NCBI GenBank assembly: GCA_963710135.1
Contig: CAVPYY010000003.1
Span: 744,001 to 808,000 of the forward strand
Source of the DNA: SG8-30 sp963710135
GTDB lineage: Bacteria > Pseudomonadota > Gammaproteobacteria > Steroidobacterales > Steroidobacteraceae
DNA: 64,000 bases
Direction of reading: 5' to 3'
The translations under genes were made by a program, and so were the position numbers. This document shows positions 1 through 11,292 of this stretch, piece after piece (the first letter of the stretch is position 1; each line of letters opens with the position of its first letter). The notes beneath the pieces were generated by a model. The model did no database searches. It was not told where the DNA came from and was given only the letters and a program-made list of their open reading frames with translations.

Positions 1-325
1 CGCGCGGGATGATGTGGAAGTGCAGGTGGAACACGCTCTGCCCCGCGGGCGCGCCGTTCAGCTGCGCGATCATGATGCCCGGTGCGTCGAACGCCGCGCG
101 CACGGCGATCGCCACGCGCTGGGTCGTGCGGATGGTGGCCACCAGCGCTTCTGTCGGCAGGTCGAAGATGTTCTCGCCCGGCGTCTTCGGCACCACCAGC
201 GTGTGTCCCGGGGTCTGCGGCATGACGTCCATGAACGACAGGGTGTTGTCGTCCTCGTAGACCTTGTGGCAGGGAATCTCCCCGCGCAGGATCCGGGCGA
301 AGATGTTGGATGAGTCGTAGGCCAT
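1..325 (-). CDS. HIT (histidine triad) family protein, 3' end outside window
   Basis: Cytoplasmic nucleotide-binding hydrolase/transferase of the histidine triad superfamily; the substrate cannot be told from sequence. 108 codons are present. The ATG at 323-325 gives the usual family start, with an I-L-R-G-E-I-P block near residues 12-18 and a P-G-H-T-L-V-V-P-K block near 45-53. The catalytic triad lies at H100-L-H102-F-H104 followed by I-I-P, just before the window edge. Family members are about 110-145 residues, so only a short tail is missing. It lies 49 bp downstream of the next gene on the same strand and could share its transcript. Confidence 0.9.
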   Translation of the reverse strand, partial: MAYDSSNIFARILRGEIPCHKVYEDDNTLSFMDVMPQTPGHTLVVPKTPGENIFDLPTEALVATIRTTQRVAIAVRAAFDAPGIMIAQLNGAPAGQSVFHLHFHIIPR

Positions 326-374
326 GGCGCGCTCCGTGCGGCGTACGGTGCAAGGATAGCAGCCGCCCAGCGTG

Positions 375-1388
375 TCAGCGTGCGAGGTTGCCGACATCCA
401 CGGTGGCCGCGAACAGGCAGTGGTCCGGCCAGCGCAGGGCCGCGTCGCCACGCGGGTAGGGGATCATCCGGTACGAACCGGCAACCAGCGCGCGACCGGC
501 CGTGGCGCTCAATACGACGTGGTCGATGGGCGGGCGAACGGGATCCTGCTGGCGGCAGCGCGGATGAATCACGCCGGCGCCGGGATCCAGGAGATCCGAC
601 TCCGGCGGGTCCGCGTCGTCGAGTTCCGGCCACATGGCCACGATGCGGCCCCTGCGGTCGCGGCCTGGAGCGAACTCGCGATCGAAGCGGCGGTTGAAGT
701 CGCCCAGCACCGCAAACGGCACGCCCTCCCGGGCGCGCGCATCGACCCACTCCTCCAGCACCGGTACCTGGCGTTGCAGCGTCGAGCAGGCGTCACGCTC
801 CGAGGTCAATGGATCGCGGTTGCAGCCCGACTTGAGGTGAATGCCGAGCAGGCGCATCTCGGCGGGCGTGCCGGGATACACGGTCACGTCGGCGCCCCAG
901 CGCACGTCGTTGCCGGGCAGTCCGAGCGCCCGGTAGTCGGCATTGCAGCGGAACGGGATGCCACGACGGATGGCGAAGCCGACATTCTGCACGTGCGGCC
1001 GCGCGGTGAAGCAGAACTCATGGTTGCGGAAGATGGCGCTCGCCGTGTCCGCTCCATCGACCTCCTGCAGCGCGACCACGTCCAGATCGAGCGTAGCAAC
1101 GAAGTCGGCGAGCCTGCCGAGGTCCTCGGTGCCCCAGCGGCGATCAGGCACGAGATCACACGGAATGGCGCGCTGCGTACCCCGGGGCCTTTCGCCCTTC
1201 GCGACGCATCCCGGCGCCAGCCGGTCGAAGGTCTCCGGCAGGATCATCCATTCCAGATTCCAGGTCGCGAGCGTCAGCGGCTGCGGATTGCCCGCCTCGG
1301 CGAGCGGGGGTGCGGCCTGGGTGCAGCCCAGCGAACCGGCACCGAGCAGCCAGGCGAGAGCGATCGGGCGCAACGTATTGCAGTGCAT
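375..1388 (-). CDS. Secreted endonuclease/exonuclease/phosphatase family protein
   Basis: Metal-dependent phosphodiesterase fold (EEP superfamily, DNase I-like), 337 residues, probably periplasmic or lipid-anchored. The ATG at 1386-1388 starts a hydrophobic signal (residues 8-21) ending at Cys22; the S-L-G-C sequence is a poor lipobox, so a normal signal peptide cut near residue 25 is also possible. Family motifs follow in order: T-W-N-L-E-W (42-47), A-L-Q-E-V-D, G-I-H-L-K-S, L-G-D-F-N-R-R and the final P-I-D-H-V. Substrate (nucleic acid, phospholipid or sugar phosphate) is unknown. A longer in-frame ORF reaching 1811 was rejected because it would bury the signal peptide and run antisense into the kinase gene. 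Confidence 0.85.
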   Translation of the reverse strand: MHCNTLRPIALAWLLGAGSLGCTQAAPPLAEAGNPQPLTLATWNLEWMILPETFDRLAPGCVAKGERPRGTQRAIPCDLVPDRRWGTEDLGRLADFVATLDLDVVALQEVDGADTASAIFRNHEFCFTARPHVQNVGFAIRRGIPFRCNADYRALGLPGNDVRWGADVTVYPGTPAEMRLLGIHLKSGCNRDPLTSERDACSTLQRQVPVLEEWVDARAREGVPFAVLGDFNRRFDREFAPGRDRRGRIVAMWPELDDADPPESDLLDPGAGVIHPRCRQQDPVRPPIDHVVLSATAGRALVAGSYRMIPYPRGDAALRWPDHCLFAATVDVGNLAR

Positions 1389-1520
1389 TGTGGGTCGTCG
1401 GTTGCGGCGGAGCCGCGAGCTTACCTTGAAGCGGCACCGTCTGCGGGTGTGCCCCTTGCGGCTCCTGGTTGGGCATCGTATAGAACGGCTCATGAGCTGA
1501 GGTCGCCGGGGAGGGGGGGC

Positions 1521-4500
1521 ATGATCCCGGGCTGGGGCTTGCTGCTGCTGTCGCTCGCCTACGTGGCGACGCTGTTCGGCGTCGCCTGGATGGGCGACCG
1601 GCTGCGCGTATATCCGACGAACGTCACGCTGCGGCCCGTGGTGTACAGCCTGGCGCTCGCCGTGTACTGCTCCAGCTGGACCTTCTACGGCGCTGTGGGC
1701 AGCGCCGTCCGGGACGGCCCGTCCTATCTGCCTATCTATCTCGGTCCCGCGCTGCTGTTCCTGTTCGCGCTGCCCTTCTTCGGCCGGCTGGTGCGGGTCG
1801 CCAAGCGGCACAATGTCACGTCCATCGCGGACCTGGTGTCGTCACGCTTCGGCAAGTCGAACCGCCTCGCGATCGTCATCACGCTCATCGCGCTGGTCGC
1901 CTCGGTGCCCTACATCGCCCTGCAGCTCAAGGCAGTGGCGATGAGTATCGACGTGCTGACGCTCGGCCAAGCCGGGCCGCGCCCGCCCTGGTTCGCCGAC
2001 AGCGCGCTGTACACCGCTGCGTTGCTCGCCGCCTTCGCAATCCTCTATGGCACGCGCAGTGTCGATGCGGCCGAGCACCACCCCGGCCTGATGCTGGCGA
2101 TCGCCGTCGAGTCGCTGGTGAAGTTGCTGGCATTCGTCATGGTCGGGGTCTTTGCGCTGTTCGCGCTGGCCGACGGTCCGGGGATCGCAGCCGCGACCGC
2201 TCAGCTGTCGCCCGCGGACTTCAACCTGACCGGCCTGATGACGCAGACACTGCTGGCCTTCACGGCGATCTTCTGCCTGCCGCGCCAGTTCCAGGTGGGT
2301 GTGGTCGAATGCACGGAGCCGCTCGATCTGCCCCGCGCGCGCTGGCTGTTCCCCGCCTATCTCCTGGTCATCACGCTGATGGTCGTGCCGATCGCCGCGC
2401 TCGGTCTCAGTTCCGGCGCGCAGGCGCCGGGCGGACCCGACTCGCTGGTGCTGTGGCTGCCGCTGTCCGCCGGTCATGAATGGCTGGCGCTGACCGCCTA
2501 CATCGGCGGATTCTCGGCGGCCACGGGCATGGTGATCGTCGCCGCAGTCGCGCTCGCGACCATGTTGAGCAACGACCTGCTGCTGCCGCTGTGGTGGCGC
2601 CTGACCGGACACGTCGGCGCCAGCCGCCACACGACCCGCACGGTGCTGCAGATCCGTCGCGCGGTGATCGTCGGCGTGCTGCTGCTGGCGTTCGCGTATT
2701 ACCGCATGATTCCCTCGGCACCGAGCCTCGCGTCGATCGGCCTGGTGTCCTTCGCGGCCGTGGCCCAGTTCGCGCCTGCGGTCTTCGCATCGCTGTACTG
2801 GCCGCGCGCCAGTCGCGCCGGCGTCCTCGCCGGTCTGCTGACGGGCTTTGCGCTCTGGTTCTACACGCTGTTGCTGCCCGGCCTGCTTGCCATCGACGGT
2901 GCCGAGCCCGCCTGGGTGCAGGGCGGCCCGTGGGGCATCGGGTTCCTTGCGCCACAGGCCTTGTTCGGTTTCACCGCACCCGACACCCTGACGCACGGCG
3001 TGTTCTGGTCGCTGCTCGGCAACGTGCTGGCGCTGGTGGGCTTCTCGCTGCGCTTCCGGCCGACCCTGGTTGCGCGGCTGCAGGCCGCGTCCTTCATGGA
3101 TCTCGATGCCGGCCGCGAGCGGGAGGTGGACGACACGCCGGTGCCCGGCACGGCCACGGTGGCCGACCTGGCGACGCTTGCACAGCACGTGCTCGGGCCA
3201 CAGGCGGCGGCGCAGCTGCTCGCCGACTATTCGCGGGACCAGGGACGCGAGCTGCTGCTGCACGACCGCGCCGATCGCGGCCTGATGCAGCTGCTGGAGC
3301 GCGAGTTGGCAGGCGCGATCGGTGCAGCCTCCGCGCGCATGATGCTGACCAGCACGCTGAAGGGCACCGGGCTGCAGCTCGACCAGGTGGTCTCGCTGCT
3401 CGACGAGACGACGCAGCGGCTGCGTCTCAACCGCGGGCTGCTCGAGGCCATGATGGACAACATGGCGCAGGCGGTCAGCGTGATCGACCGGGAGTTCCGC
3501 CTGGTGGCCTGGAACCGCCGCTACGAGAGCATGTTCGGCTACCCCCCGGGCTTCCTCTATGCCGGCCTGCCCGTTGCGGAGGCCATTCGCTTCAACGCTG
3601 CGCGCGGCTGGTGTGGTCCTGGAGACGTCGACTCGCTGGTGGCGCGCCGCATGGCGCACCTGAAGAGCGGGGCGCCGCACACCTTCGAGCGGCGCCGGCC
3701 CGACGGCCGGGTCATCGAGAATCGCTGCCAGCCGCTCGCCGATGGTGGCCTGGTGACCACCTTTGCGGACGTGACCGCCTACAAGCACGGTGGAAGAGGA
3801 GTTGCGCGAGATCAACGAGACGCTCGAGCAGCGGGTCGAACAGCGCACGGAGGAGCTGCGCCAGGCGAAGCTGGATGCCGAGCAGGCCAATCTCAGCAAG
3901 ACCCGGTTCGTCGCGGCAGCCAGCCACGACCTGCTGCAGCCGATGAATGCGGCGCGTCTGTTCACCTCGGCGCTGCGCTCGCGCGAGCTGGTGGATCCCG
4001 CCGTGGCGGGTCTCGCCGAGCGTGTGGACACTTCGCTGCGGGCGGCCGAGGAGCTGCTCGACGCCTTGCTCGACATCACCAAGCTCGACTCCGGAACGAT
4101 CGAGCCCGAGATCCGCGACATTCGGGCGCAGGAGTTGCTGGAGAGCGTCCGCGACCAGTTCGAGCACCTGGCCGCGCACCGCGGACTGCGGCTGAGGGTC
4201 GCCAGGACGTCGCTGGCGGTACGCACGGATCCGCGCATGCTGCGGCGCGTACTGCAGAACTTCGTCGCTAACGCCCTGCGCTATACGCGTTCCGGGGGCT
4301 TGCTCGTGGGTTGTCGGCGCCGCGGCCAGGAAGTCGAGTTTCAGGTCTGGGATACCGGACCAGGTGTCGCCGAGGGTGCGCTGACGGTGATCTTCGAGGA
4401 GTTCCGGCGCCTGGATGAGCCCTCGCCGTGGGGAGAAAAGGGCCTGGGTCTGGGTCTGTCGATCTGTGACCGGATCGCACGAATACTCGATCACCGCCTG

Positions 4501-5037
4501 GTGGTCCGTTCGGTCCGCGGCAAGGGGAGCCTGTTCGCCATCCGCGTGCCGCGTGCGACCGCGGCCGTTCTCGACGTGGCGGCGGGTGGCGGTCGCCGGC
4601 GTCCGGTCGTCCTCAAGGGGCTGGTCGTGCTGTGCCTGGACGATGATCCCGACATCCTCGACGGCATGGCAGCGCTGCTCGGTCGCTGGGAGGTCGAGGT
4701 CATCGCGGCCCGCAGCATTGCGGAGGCCGAGGAGGCGGTGTCACGCCGTCGCGTCGACGTCATCCTGGCCGACTTCCATCTGCGGGAGAGCGAGTCCGGG
4801 CTGGATGCGCTGCACCGCCTGAGCGCGCTGGCGGGCGGCTGCCCGGGCGCACTGGTGACCGCCAACGCCAGCGAGGAGCTGGTGCAGCAGGCGCGCGCCG
4901 GACGCTTCGAAGTCATGCGCAAGCCGGTCAAGCCCGCGGCGTTGCGGGCGCTCCTGGCAGCGTACGCTCGACGGCGCGGGGCGGCCGGCGCCGGCAGCCG
5001 GGTGGCTGCTCAGGCGGCCGGAAAAGACTCGAGCTGA
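1521..5037 (+). CDS. crbS: CrbS-type hybrid sensor histidine kinase with SLC5 transporter domain (one frameshift)
   Basis: Membrane sensor kinase of the CrbS/MxtR/CbrA-like class, about 1170 residues when repaired. Residues 1 to about 490 form a sodium:solute symporter-like multispanning domain, a PAS-like segment starts near 640, the phosphoacceptor H-box (A-A-S-H-D-L-L-Q-P) is near 800, an ATPase domain with D-T-G-P-G-V and G-L-G-L-G-L-S follows, and a receiver domain (L-C-L-D-D-D-P) begins near 1033. ATG 1521 follows a G-rich Shine-Dalgarno stretch. The frame breaks at 3789-3790 between the PAS part and the coiled coil; removing one G joins Y-K-H to V-E-E-E-L-R. As sequenced, the first half runs on in the wrong frame to 4271 and the second half opens at 3790. 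The gene ends tail to tail with, and overlaps by 28 bp, its probable partner regulator. Confidence 0.88.
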
Positions 5038-5690
5038 GCGGCGGACGCGCCTTTCTCCAGCGCCAGGCGCTGGGCGAGGATGACCGCCTGGGTGCGGTTG
5101 TTCACGCCCAGCTTCTGCATGATGGCCGTCATGTGCGCCTTGACGGTCGCCTCCGACACGCCCAGCTCGAACGCGATCTGCTTGTTCAGCAGGCCCGCCG
5201 AGAGCATGGCCAGCACGCGGAACTGCTGTGGGGTCAGGCTGGCGAGACGCGTGGCAACGTCGGCTTCTCCGGGATCGAGAACCGTGCTGTCCACGTCGAG
5301 CGCCGGCGGCGTCCACACGTCGCCCTCGATCACCGCCTGCAGCGCCTCGACCATCTCCTCGACCGTCGACGACTTGGGCACGAACCCGGCCGCGCCATGG
5401 GCGATGGCACGGCGCACGACCGAGGGGCTCTCGTTGGCGGAGATGATCACGACCGGCAGCGAAGGATGATGGGCGCGCATCTGCACCAGCGCGCTGAAGC
5501 CCTGCGCGCCGGGCATGTTCAGGTCGAGCAACAACAGCTCGGCATCCGGGTGCGCCGCGGCCTTTTCCAGCAGTGCCGGAACGGAGTCCGCCTCGACCAC
5601 CGTCGCGTCCGGCACGGCCCGGCCGAGAGCGTGCCGCAGGGCTTCGCGAAACAGCGGGTGGTCGTCCGCCACCAGGATTTCCCGCACCAT
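5010..5690 (-). CDS. crbR: CrbR-type LuxR-family response regulator
   Basis: Two-component DNA-binding regulator, 226 residues, N-terminal receiver domain (acidic pocket D9-D10, phosphoacceptor D56 in L-L-L-L-D-L-N-M-P, conserved lysine in V-P-K-S-S) and C-terminal LuxR/GerE helix-turn-helix (L-T-P-Q-Q-F-R-V-L, then N-K-Q-I-A-F-E-L-G-V-S). In Vibrio and Pseudomonas, CrbR/ErdR acts with a transporter-type hybrid kinase to switch on acs; the same three genes lie together here. It is transcribed in the same direction as acs, 6 bp downstream of it, so it may be co-transcribed and autoregulated with its target. The pairing with the adjacent kinase is inference from context. Confidence 0.88.
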   Translation of the reverse strand: MVREILVADDHPLFREALRHALGRAVPDATVVEADSVPALLEKAAAHPDAELLLLDLNMPGAQGFSALVQMRAHHPSLPVVIISANESPSVVRRAIAHGAAGFVPKSSTVEEMVEALQAVIEGDVWTPPALDVDSTVLDPGEADVATRLASLTPQQFRVLAMLSAGLLNKQIAFELGVSEATVKAHMTAIMQKLGVNNRTQAVILAQRLALEKGASAAQLESFPAA

Positions 5691-5696
5691 CTGCAG

Positions 5697-7646
<1,950 letters not shown>

Positions 7647-7801
7647 GCTGCTTCTCCCCCTGCGGGACGTCCGTGCCCGGAGTCCGGTTGATCCAGGTCA
7701 AAGCATTTTACGCACGGAGCGTGCCATGAATTGGACGATGGTCGTACGGGATTTCCGCTGGCCGCCATAGACCAAAGGCTAATCGACCATCCGCCAATGG
7801 A

Positions 7802-7843
7802 GCCGCGCCCTCGCGCGGCAGCATGCTCGGCACTACTGCCGAG
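7802..7843. promoter_or_regulatory. Two tandem perfect hairpins in the porin leader
   Basis: The acs-porin divergent region (7647-7857) ends with two adjacent perfect stem-loops: a 7-bp stem at 7802-7808/7813-7819 with loop CCTC, and a 7-bp stem at 7826-7832/7837-7843 with loop CTAC. A strong Shine-Dalgarno GGGGGAGG (7844-7850) follows directly and the porin ATG is at 7858. They are placed to affect stability or translation of the porin mRNA. They could also slow transcription, but no T-run follows. Further upstream, near 7770-7792, is an AT-richer block that may hold regulator sites. Confidence 0.45.
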
Positions 7844-7857
7844 GGGGAGGTGCAGTC

Positions 7858-9174
7858 ATGCAAAGCAGCATTCGCAAGGGTCTGGTGGCCGCCGCGGTGG
7901 CGCTGGCGCTGGGAGGGCCGGGGACGGCGCTGGCGCAGACGGACAATGAAAAGGCCCTGGAGGCCCGGGTCGCCGAGCTGGAGAAGCTCGTCCAGCAATT
8001 GCTGGCGGAGAAGCAGGGTGCCGCGCCTGTTGCAGCAGCGCCGGCTGCACCCGCCAAGGCGGGCCCGCCGCCGATCCAGGAAACGTCGGTGGTGCCCAAC
8101 GCACTGGCCGGCACGAAGTTCTTCCTCACCGGTTTCGCCAAGCTCGACGTGCTCTACACGCAGACCGAAGACGGCCTGATGGCGAGCGGTATCGGGCGCG
8201 ACTTCTACATCCCGAGCCTCACCCCGGTCGGTGGCAGCGATTCGGCCGCGCACCTGCAGGCGCACGTGAAGCAGACGCGCGTGATGATGGGCACGGACAC
8301 CGTGCTCGGTGACCACAAGCTCGGCTCGCGGCTGGAGTTCGACCTGTACGGCTCCGCGCTCGGCGACGAACGCATCAGCAACACCTACGGTCTGCAGGTG
8401 CGTCATGCCTACCTGACCTACGACAAATGGCTGTTCGGCCAGACCTGGTCCAACTTCCAGGACGTCAGCGCGTTGCCGGAGAGCGTCGACTTCATCGGTA
8501 CCACCGATGGCACCGTGTTCGTGCGCCAGGCGCAGGTACGCTGGACGAGTGGCGGGCTGTCGGTGTCGGCCGAGAATCCGAATACCACGCTGACGCCCTT
8601 CGGCGGTGGCGCGCGCGTGGTGTCTGACGAGAACCGCATGCCGGACCTCACGGCTGCGTACACCTTCAAGGGCGATCGAGGCTACCTGCGTCTCGGTCTG
8701 CTTGGGCGCGAGCTTCGGTATGACACCCTGGCGGCCTCCGACAGCACTTACACCGTGGCAGCGAGCCTGTCCGGCAAGGTGACGTTCGGCAAGGATGATC
8801 TGCGCTTCTACCTCATCGGCGGCGACGGCATGGGCCGCTATGTCGGGCTCAACTTTGTCAATGACGCCGTTCTCGACGCGGGCGGCGGCCTCGAGGCGAT
8901 TTCCGGATTCGCCGGCTCGGTGGCGTGGCGCCATGTGTTCACCCCGCAGTGGCGCAGCAACCTGATGTTCTCCATGCAGGAGTACGACAACGACGTCGCG
9001 TTGACCGGCCTCGGCACCAACAAGAGCTCGATGTCATGGGCCGTCAACGCGATCTACTCGCCGGTGCCGAAGCTCGACCTGGGCCTGGAGTATCGCTATG
9101 CGCAGCGCGAACTGGAGAGCGGCGTGGACGGCGCGCTGAACCGCGTGCAAGCGACGGCCAAGTACTCGTTCTGA
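7858..9174 (+). CDS. DcaP-type trimeric outer-membrane porin
   Basis: Outer-membrane channel, 438 residues. The signal peptide (residues 1-25, cut after A-L-A) is followed by a short coiled coil (N-E-K-A-L-E-A-R-V-A-E-L-E-K-L, about 30-55) and an alanine/proline linker, then the beta-barrel beginning F-F-L-T-G-F-A-K-L-D, with alternating strands and a C-terminal phenylalanine (Y-S-F) as in barrel proteins recognised by BamA. This coiled-coil plus barrel layout is that of DcaP porins, which pass small dicarboxylates and similar anions. Head-to-head placement with acs suggests uptake of acetate or related carboxylates; substrate is inference. Confidence 0.82.
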   Translation: MQSSIRKGLVAAAVALALGGPGTALAQTDNEKALEARVAELEKLVQQLLAEKQGAAPVAAAPAAPAKAGPPPIQETSVVPNALAGTKFFLTGFAKLDVLYTQTEDGLMASGIGRDFYIPSLTPVGGSDSAAHLQAHVKQTRVMMGTDTVLGDHKLGSRLEFDLYGSALGDERISNTYGLQVRHAYLTYDKWLFGQTWSNFQDVSALPESVDFIGTTDGTVFVRQAQVRWTSGGLSVSAENPNTTLTPFGGGARVVSDENRMPDLTAAYTFKGDRGYLRLGLLGRELRYDTLAASDSTYTVAASLSGKVTFGKDDLRFYLIGGDGMGRYVGLNFVNDAVLDAGGGLEAISGFAGSVAWRHVFTPQWRSNLMFSMQEYDNDVALTGLGTNKSSMSWAVNAIYSPVPKLDLGLEYRYAQRELESGVDGALNRVQATAKYSF

Positions 9175-9182
9175 AGCAGGCG

Positions 9183-9213
9183 CATCGCGGCCGGGACTGT
9201 TCCGGCCACGATG
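9183..9213. terminator. Hairpin between convergent porin and metallopeptidase genes
   Basis: An interrupted palindrome: CATCG (9183-9187), one mismatch, GGCCGG (9189-9194), a 7-nt loop, CCGGCC (9202-9207), one mismatch, CGATG (9209-9213). It lies between the ends of two convergent genes (stops at 9174 and 9227) and could act on both strands. There is no T-run, so a classical intrinsic terminator is not shown. Confidence 0.4.
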
Positions 9214-9226
9214 CCCGACGGACGGG

Positions 9227-10093
9227 TCAGAGATCGGCGACTTTGAAGGTGTCGCAGGTTTCCAGCGATCCTTGATCGTAGCCGAGCCGGAACCAGCGCA
9301 TGCGCTGCTCGGAGCTGCCGTGCGTGAAGGAATCCGGCACGACCCGGCCCTGTGCCTGGCGCTGCAACCGGTCGTCACCGACTGCGCTGGCCGCTCCGAG
9401 GGCTTCCTCCAGGTCGCCGGCCTCGAGCAAGCCTTTGGTGCGCTGGGTGTCGTGGGCCCAAATACCCGCGAGGCAGTCCGCCTGCAGCTCGAGGCGCACC
9501 GACAGCTGGTTGGCCTCGACCGGGCCGACACGCTGCTGCAGCTCGCGTACCCGGTCGGAGTAGCCGAGCAGGTTCTGCACATGATGGCCGACTTCATGCG
9601 CGATGACGTAGGCCTGGGCGAAGTCTCCGCCCGCGCCCAGGCGCTGCTCCAGCTCGTCGAAGAATGACAGGTCGATGAACAGTTTCTCGTCGGGCGGGCA
9701 GTAAAACGGGCCCATCGCCGCCTCCGCAAAGCCGCAGGCGGAGTTCACCGCACCGGAGAACAGCACCAGGGTCGGCGGGCGGTACTCGCCGCCGAGGCGC
9801 GCGAATCGCGTGCTCCAGACGTCCTCGGTAGTCGCCAGCACGGTGGCCGTGAACTGCCGCTTTTCGGCCTCGCTCGCGCTCTCCTGGTACGGCCCGGATT
9901 GCTCGACCGGGCCGCCGCCACCGCCGGCGACTTCCAGGCCGCCGAGCAGCAGGCGCGGATCGACGCCGAGGAACAGTCCGATCAGCAGGATGGCGACCAC
10001 GCCGATGCCGCCGCCGGCCAGCCCGCCGCGGCTGATGCGGGTGCCGCGCCGGTCCTCGACGTTACTGCTCTGTCTTTGGCCTCGCCAGCGCAT
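9227..10093 (-). CDS. YpfJ-family neutral zinc metallopeptidase
   Basis: Membrane-anchored zinc protease of the YpfJ/KPN_02809 family, 288 residues. Starts with the family-typical M-R-W-R-G-Q-R-Q-S-S-N-V-E-D-R-R-G (ATG at 10091-10093; a longer ORF to 10177 was rejected). One transmembrane segment at about 26-43, a Gly-rich linker, then a periplasmic domain with H166-E-V-G-H170-H as zinc-binding catalytic motif. The downstream L-E-L-Q-A-D-C-L-A-G helix supplies the third ligand region. Substrate is unknown. Stands alone, convergent with the porin. Confidence 0.88.
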   Translation of the reverse strand: MRWRGQRQSSNVEDRRGTRISRGGLAGGGIGVVAILLIGLFLGVDPRLLLGGLEVAGGGGGPVEQSGPYQESASEAEKRQFTATVLATTEDVWSTRFARLGGEYRPPTLVLFSGAVNSACGFAEAAMGPFYCPPDEKLFIDLSFFDELEQRLGAGGDFAQAYVIAHEVGHHVQNLLGYSDRVRELQQRVGPVEANQLSVRLELQADCLAGIWAHDTQRTKGLLEAGDLEEALGAASAVGDDRLQRQAQGRVVPDSFTHGSSEQRMRWFRLGYDQGSLETCDTFKVADL

Positions 10094-10218
10094 ACAGGTT
10101 CCAGAAATCCCCTGAATTTCCAGCAATCTAGCACGAACCGGCGGCGGGGCAAGCCACCCTTGCGCGGGGCGGCCCACGGGGTAGCATGGGGGCAGGATCG
10201 GCGTATGGAGACAAGCAG

Positions 10219-10527
10219 ATGACCCAGCAACAGCCCAGTACCGCCCAGCTCATGGACGACCTGCGGGTGGTCGTAGAGGATGCAGAGGCACTATTGAAGG
10301 CGACCGCCGGTCAGGCGGGCGAGAAGGTGGACAAGGCGAGGCATCGGGCGGAGGAGTCGGTTCGCGCGGCGCGCGAACGGCTGAGCGAGCTCGAAGGCGA
10401 GGTGACCATGCGGGCCCGCGAGGCGGCTCGCACGACCGACCGCTACGTGCACGAGAATCCGTGGGGCGCGATCGGCATCGCCGCCGGTGTCGCGTTCATC
10501 CTCGGCCTGCTGTCCAGCCGACGCTAG
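10219..10527 (+). CDS. DUF883 (ElaB/YqjD-like) ribosome- and membrane-associated protein
   Basis: 102-residue amphipathic protein with one C-terminal membrane segment (about 80-97) ending in S-S-R-R. The rest is a helical, charged stretch rich in Ala, Arg and Glu. The E-N-P-W-G-A-I-G-I-A-A-G-V-A-F block before the terminal helix is the signature of the ElaB/YqjD/DUF883 family, whose E. coli member binds ribosomes at the inner membrane in stationary phase. ATG 10219 is preceded by GGAG; an in-frame earlier start at 10186 lacks this. First of three genes resembling the E. coli yqjD-yqjE-yqjK set. Confidence 0.88.
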   Translation: MTQQQPSTAQLMDDLRVVVEDAEALLKATAGQAGEKVDKARHRAEESVRAARERLSELEGEVTMRAREAARTTDRYVHENPWGAIGIAAGVAFILGLLSSRR

Positions 10528-10532
10528 GCCCG

Positions 10533-10937
10533 ATGTCCGGGCAAACGCCAACGGCCCCGGCAGGACGCCCGAGCGGCCTGTTCGCGTCGCTGCGCGACCT
10601 GCTCGCGACGCTGCTCGCCATTGCCGAGACGCGCCTCGAACTCGTCACGACGGAGCTCGAGGAGGAGCTGCACCGCATCGCGGAGATCCTGGCCTGGGCG
10701 TTCGTGCTGATCTTCTTCGGCGGCATGACGGTGCTCATGCTGGCATTCCTGATCATCGTCCTGTGGTGGGAGGATCATCGCGTCCTGGCCGCCTCGCTGA
10801 CCTGCTTGGGTTTCCTGCTCATCACGGCAACGGCGGCGCTGGTGCTCCGCGCCCGGGTCGCCGCGCGGCCGAAGCTGCTCGATGCGACGATCGAGGAGTT
10901 GAAGCGGGACCGCGAAGCCCTGGGTGGCGGCGCATGA
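10533..10937 (+). CDS. YqjE-like (phage holin superfamily III) membrane protein
   Basis: 134 residues with two central transmembrane helices (about 48-73 and 84-108) between amphipathic ends, matching the YqjE family annotated as a phage holin superfamily but found in ordinary housekeeping loci. ATG 10533 lies 5 bp after the DUF883 stop, and its own stop overlaps the next start (ATGA at 10934), so the three genes are translated as a unit. No phage gene is nearby, so lysis is unlikely. Function unknown; partner of the YqjD-like protein by context. Confidence 0.8.
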   Translation: MSGQTPTAPAGRPSGLFASLRDLLATLLAIAETRLELVTTELEEELHRIAEILAWAFVLIFFGGMTVLMLAFLIIVLWWEDHRVLAASLTCLGFLLITATAALVLRARVAARPKLLDATIEELKRDREALGGGA

Positions 10938-11260
10938 CGTCGCGCGTCCGGGAGCTGGCGACGCAGCGGCAGCGCCTGGTGGAGCAGAGCGGGCGTCAGC
11001 GCGCCTTCGCGGCGCGGGATGCCGCGGACATCGGCGCTGCCCTGCACAACGTGGACCGGGCCGTGTCGGTGCTGCAGCGGCTGCGCCGCAGCCCGGTGCT
11101 GATCACGGTCGCGGTGATCGGCGTGGTGGTGTTCCGGCGGCATCCGGTGGTCGCCTGGATCGCGCGCGGGGTCGCGGTCGCGGGCGCGGCGCGGCGCGTC
11201 GCCACCACGCTCAAGGGCATGGCGTCGGAGACGCCGGCCGCGGAGCACGAAGGCCGCTAG
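10934..11260 (+). CDS. YqjK-like small protein
   Basis: 108 residues, very basic, with a helical N-terminal part rich in R/Q (T-Q-R-Q-R-L-V-E-Q) and a short hydrophobic segment near 56-66 (P-V-L-I-T-V-A-V-I-G-V-V-V-F). Third gene of the yqjD-yqjE-yqjK-like set, start codon overlapping the previous stop (ATGA). Assignment to YqjK rests on position and composition more than on a motif. Confidence 0.7.
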   Translation: MTSRVRELATQRQRLVEQSGRQRAFAARDAADIGAALHNVDRAVSVLQRLRRSPVLITVAVIGVVVFRRHPVVAWIARGVAVAGAARRVATTLKGMASETPAAEHEGR

Positions 11261-11292
11261 CCTTCGCCGCACCCGACCAGCCGCCCCGTTCC

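Noticed and set aside
1842..4238. 798-residue minus-strand ORF opposite crbS
   Set aside because: Antisense shadow; no signal, motif or ribosome-binding site, and Arg/Gln-rich as expected for reversed codons.
10533..10937. Phage lysis cassette suggested by the holin-like protein
   Set aside because: The flanking DUF883 and YqjK-like genes and lack of phage genes fit the housekeeping yqjDEK set.
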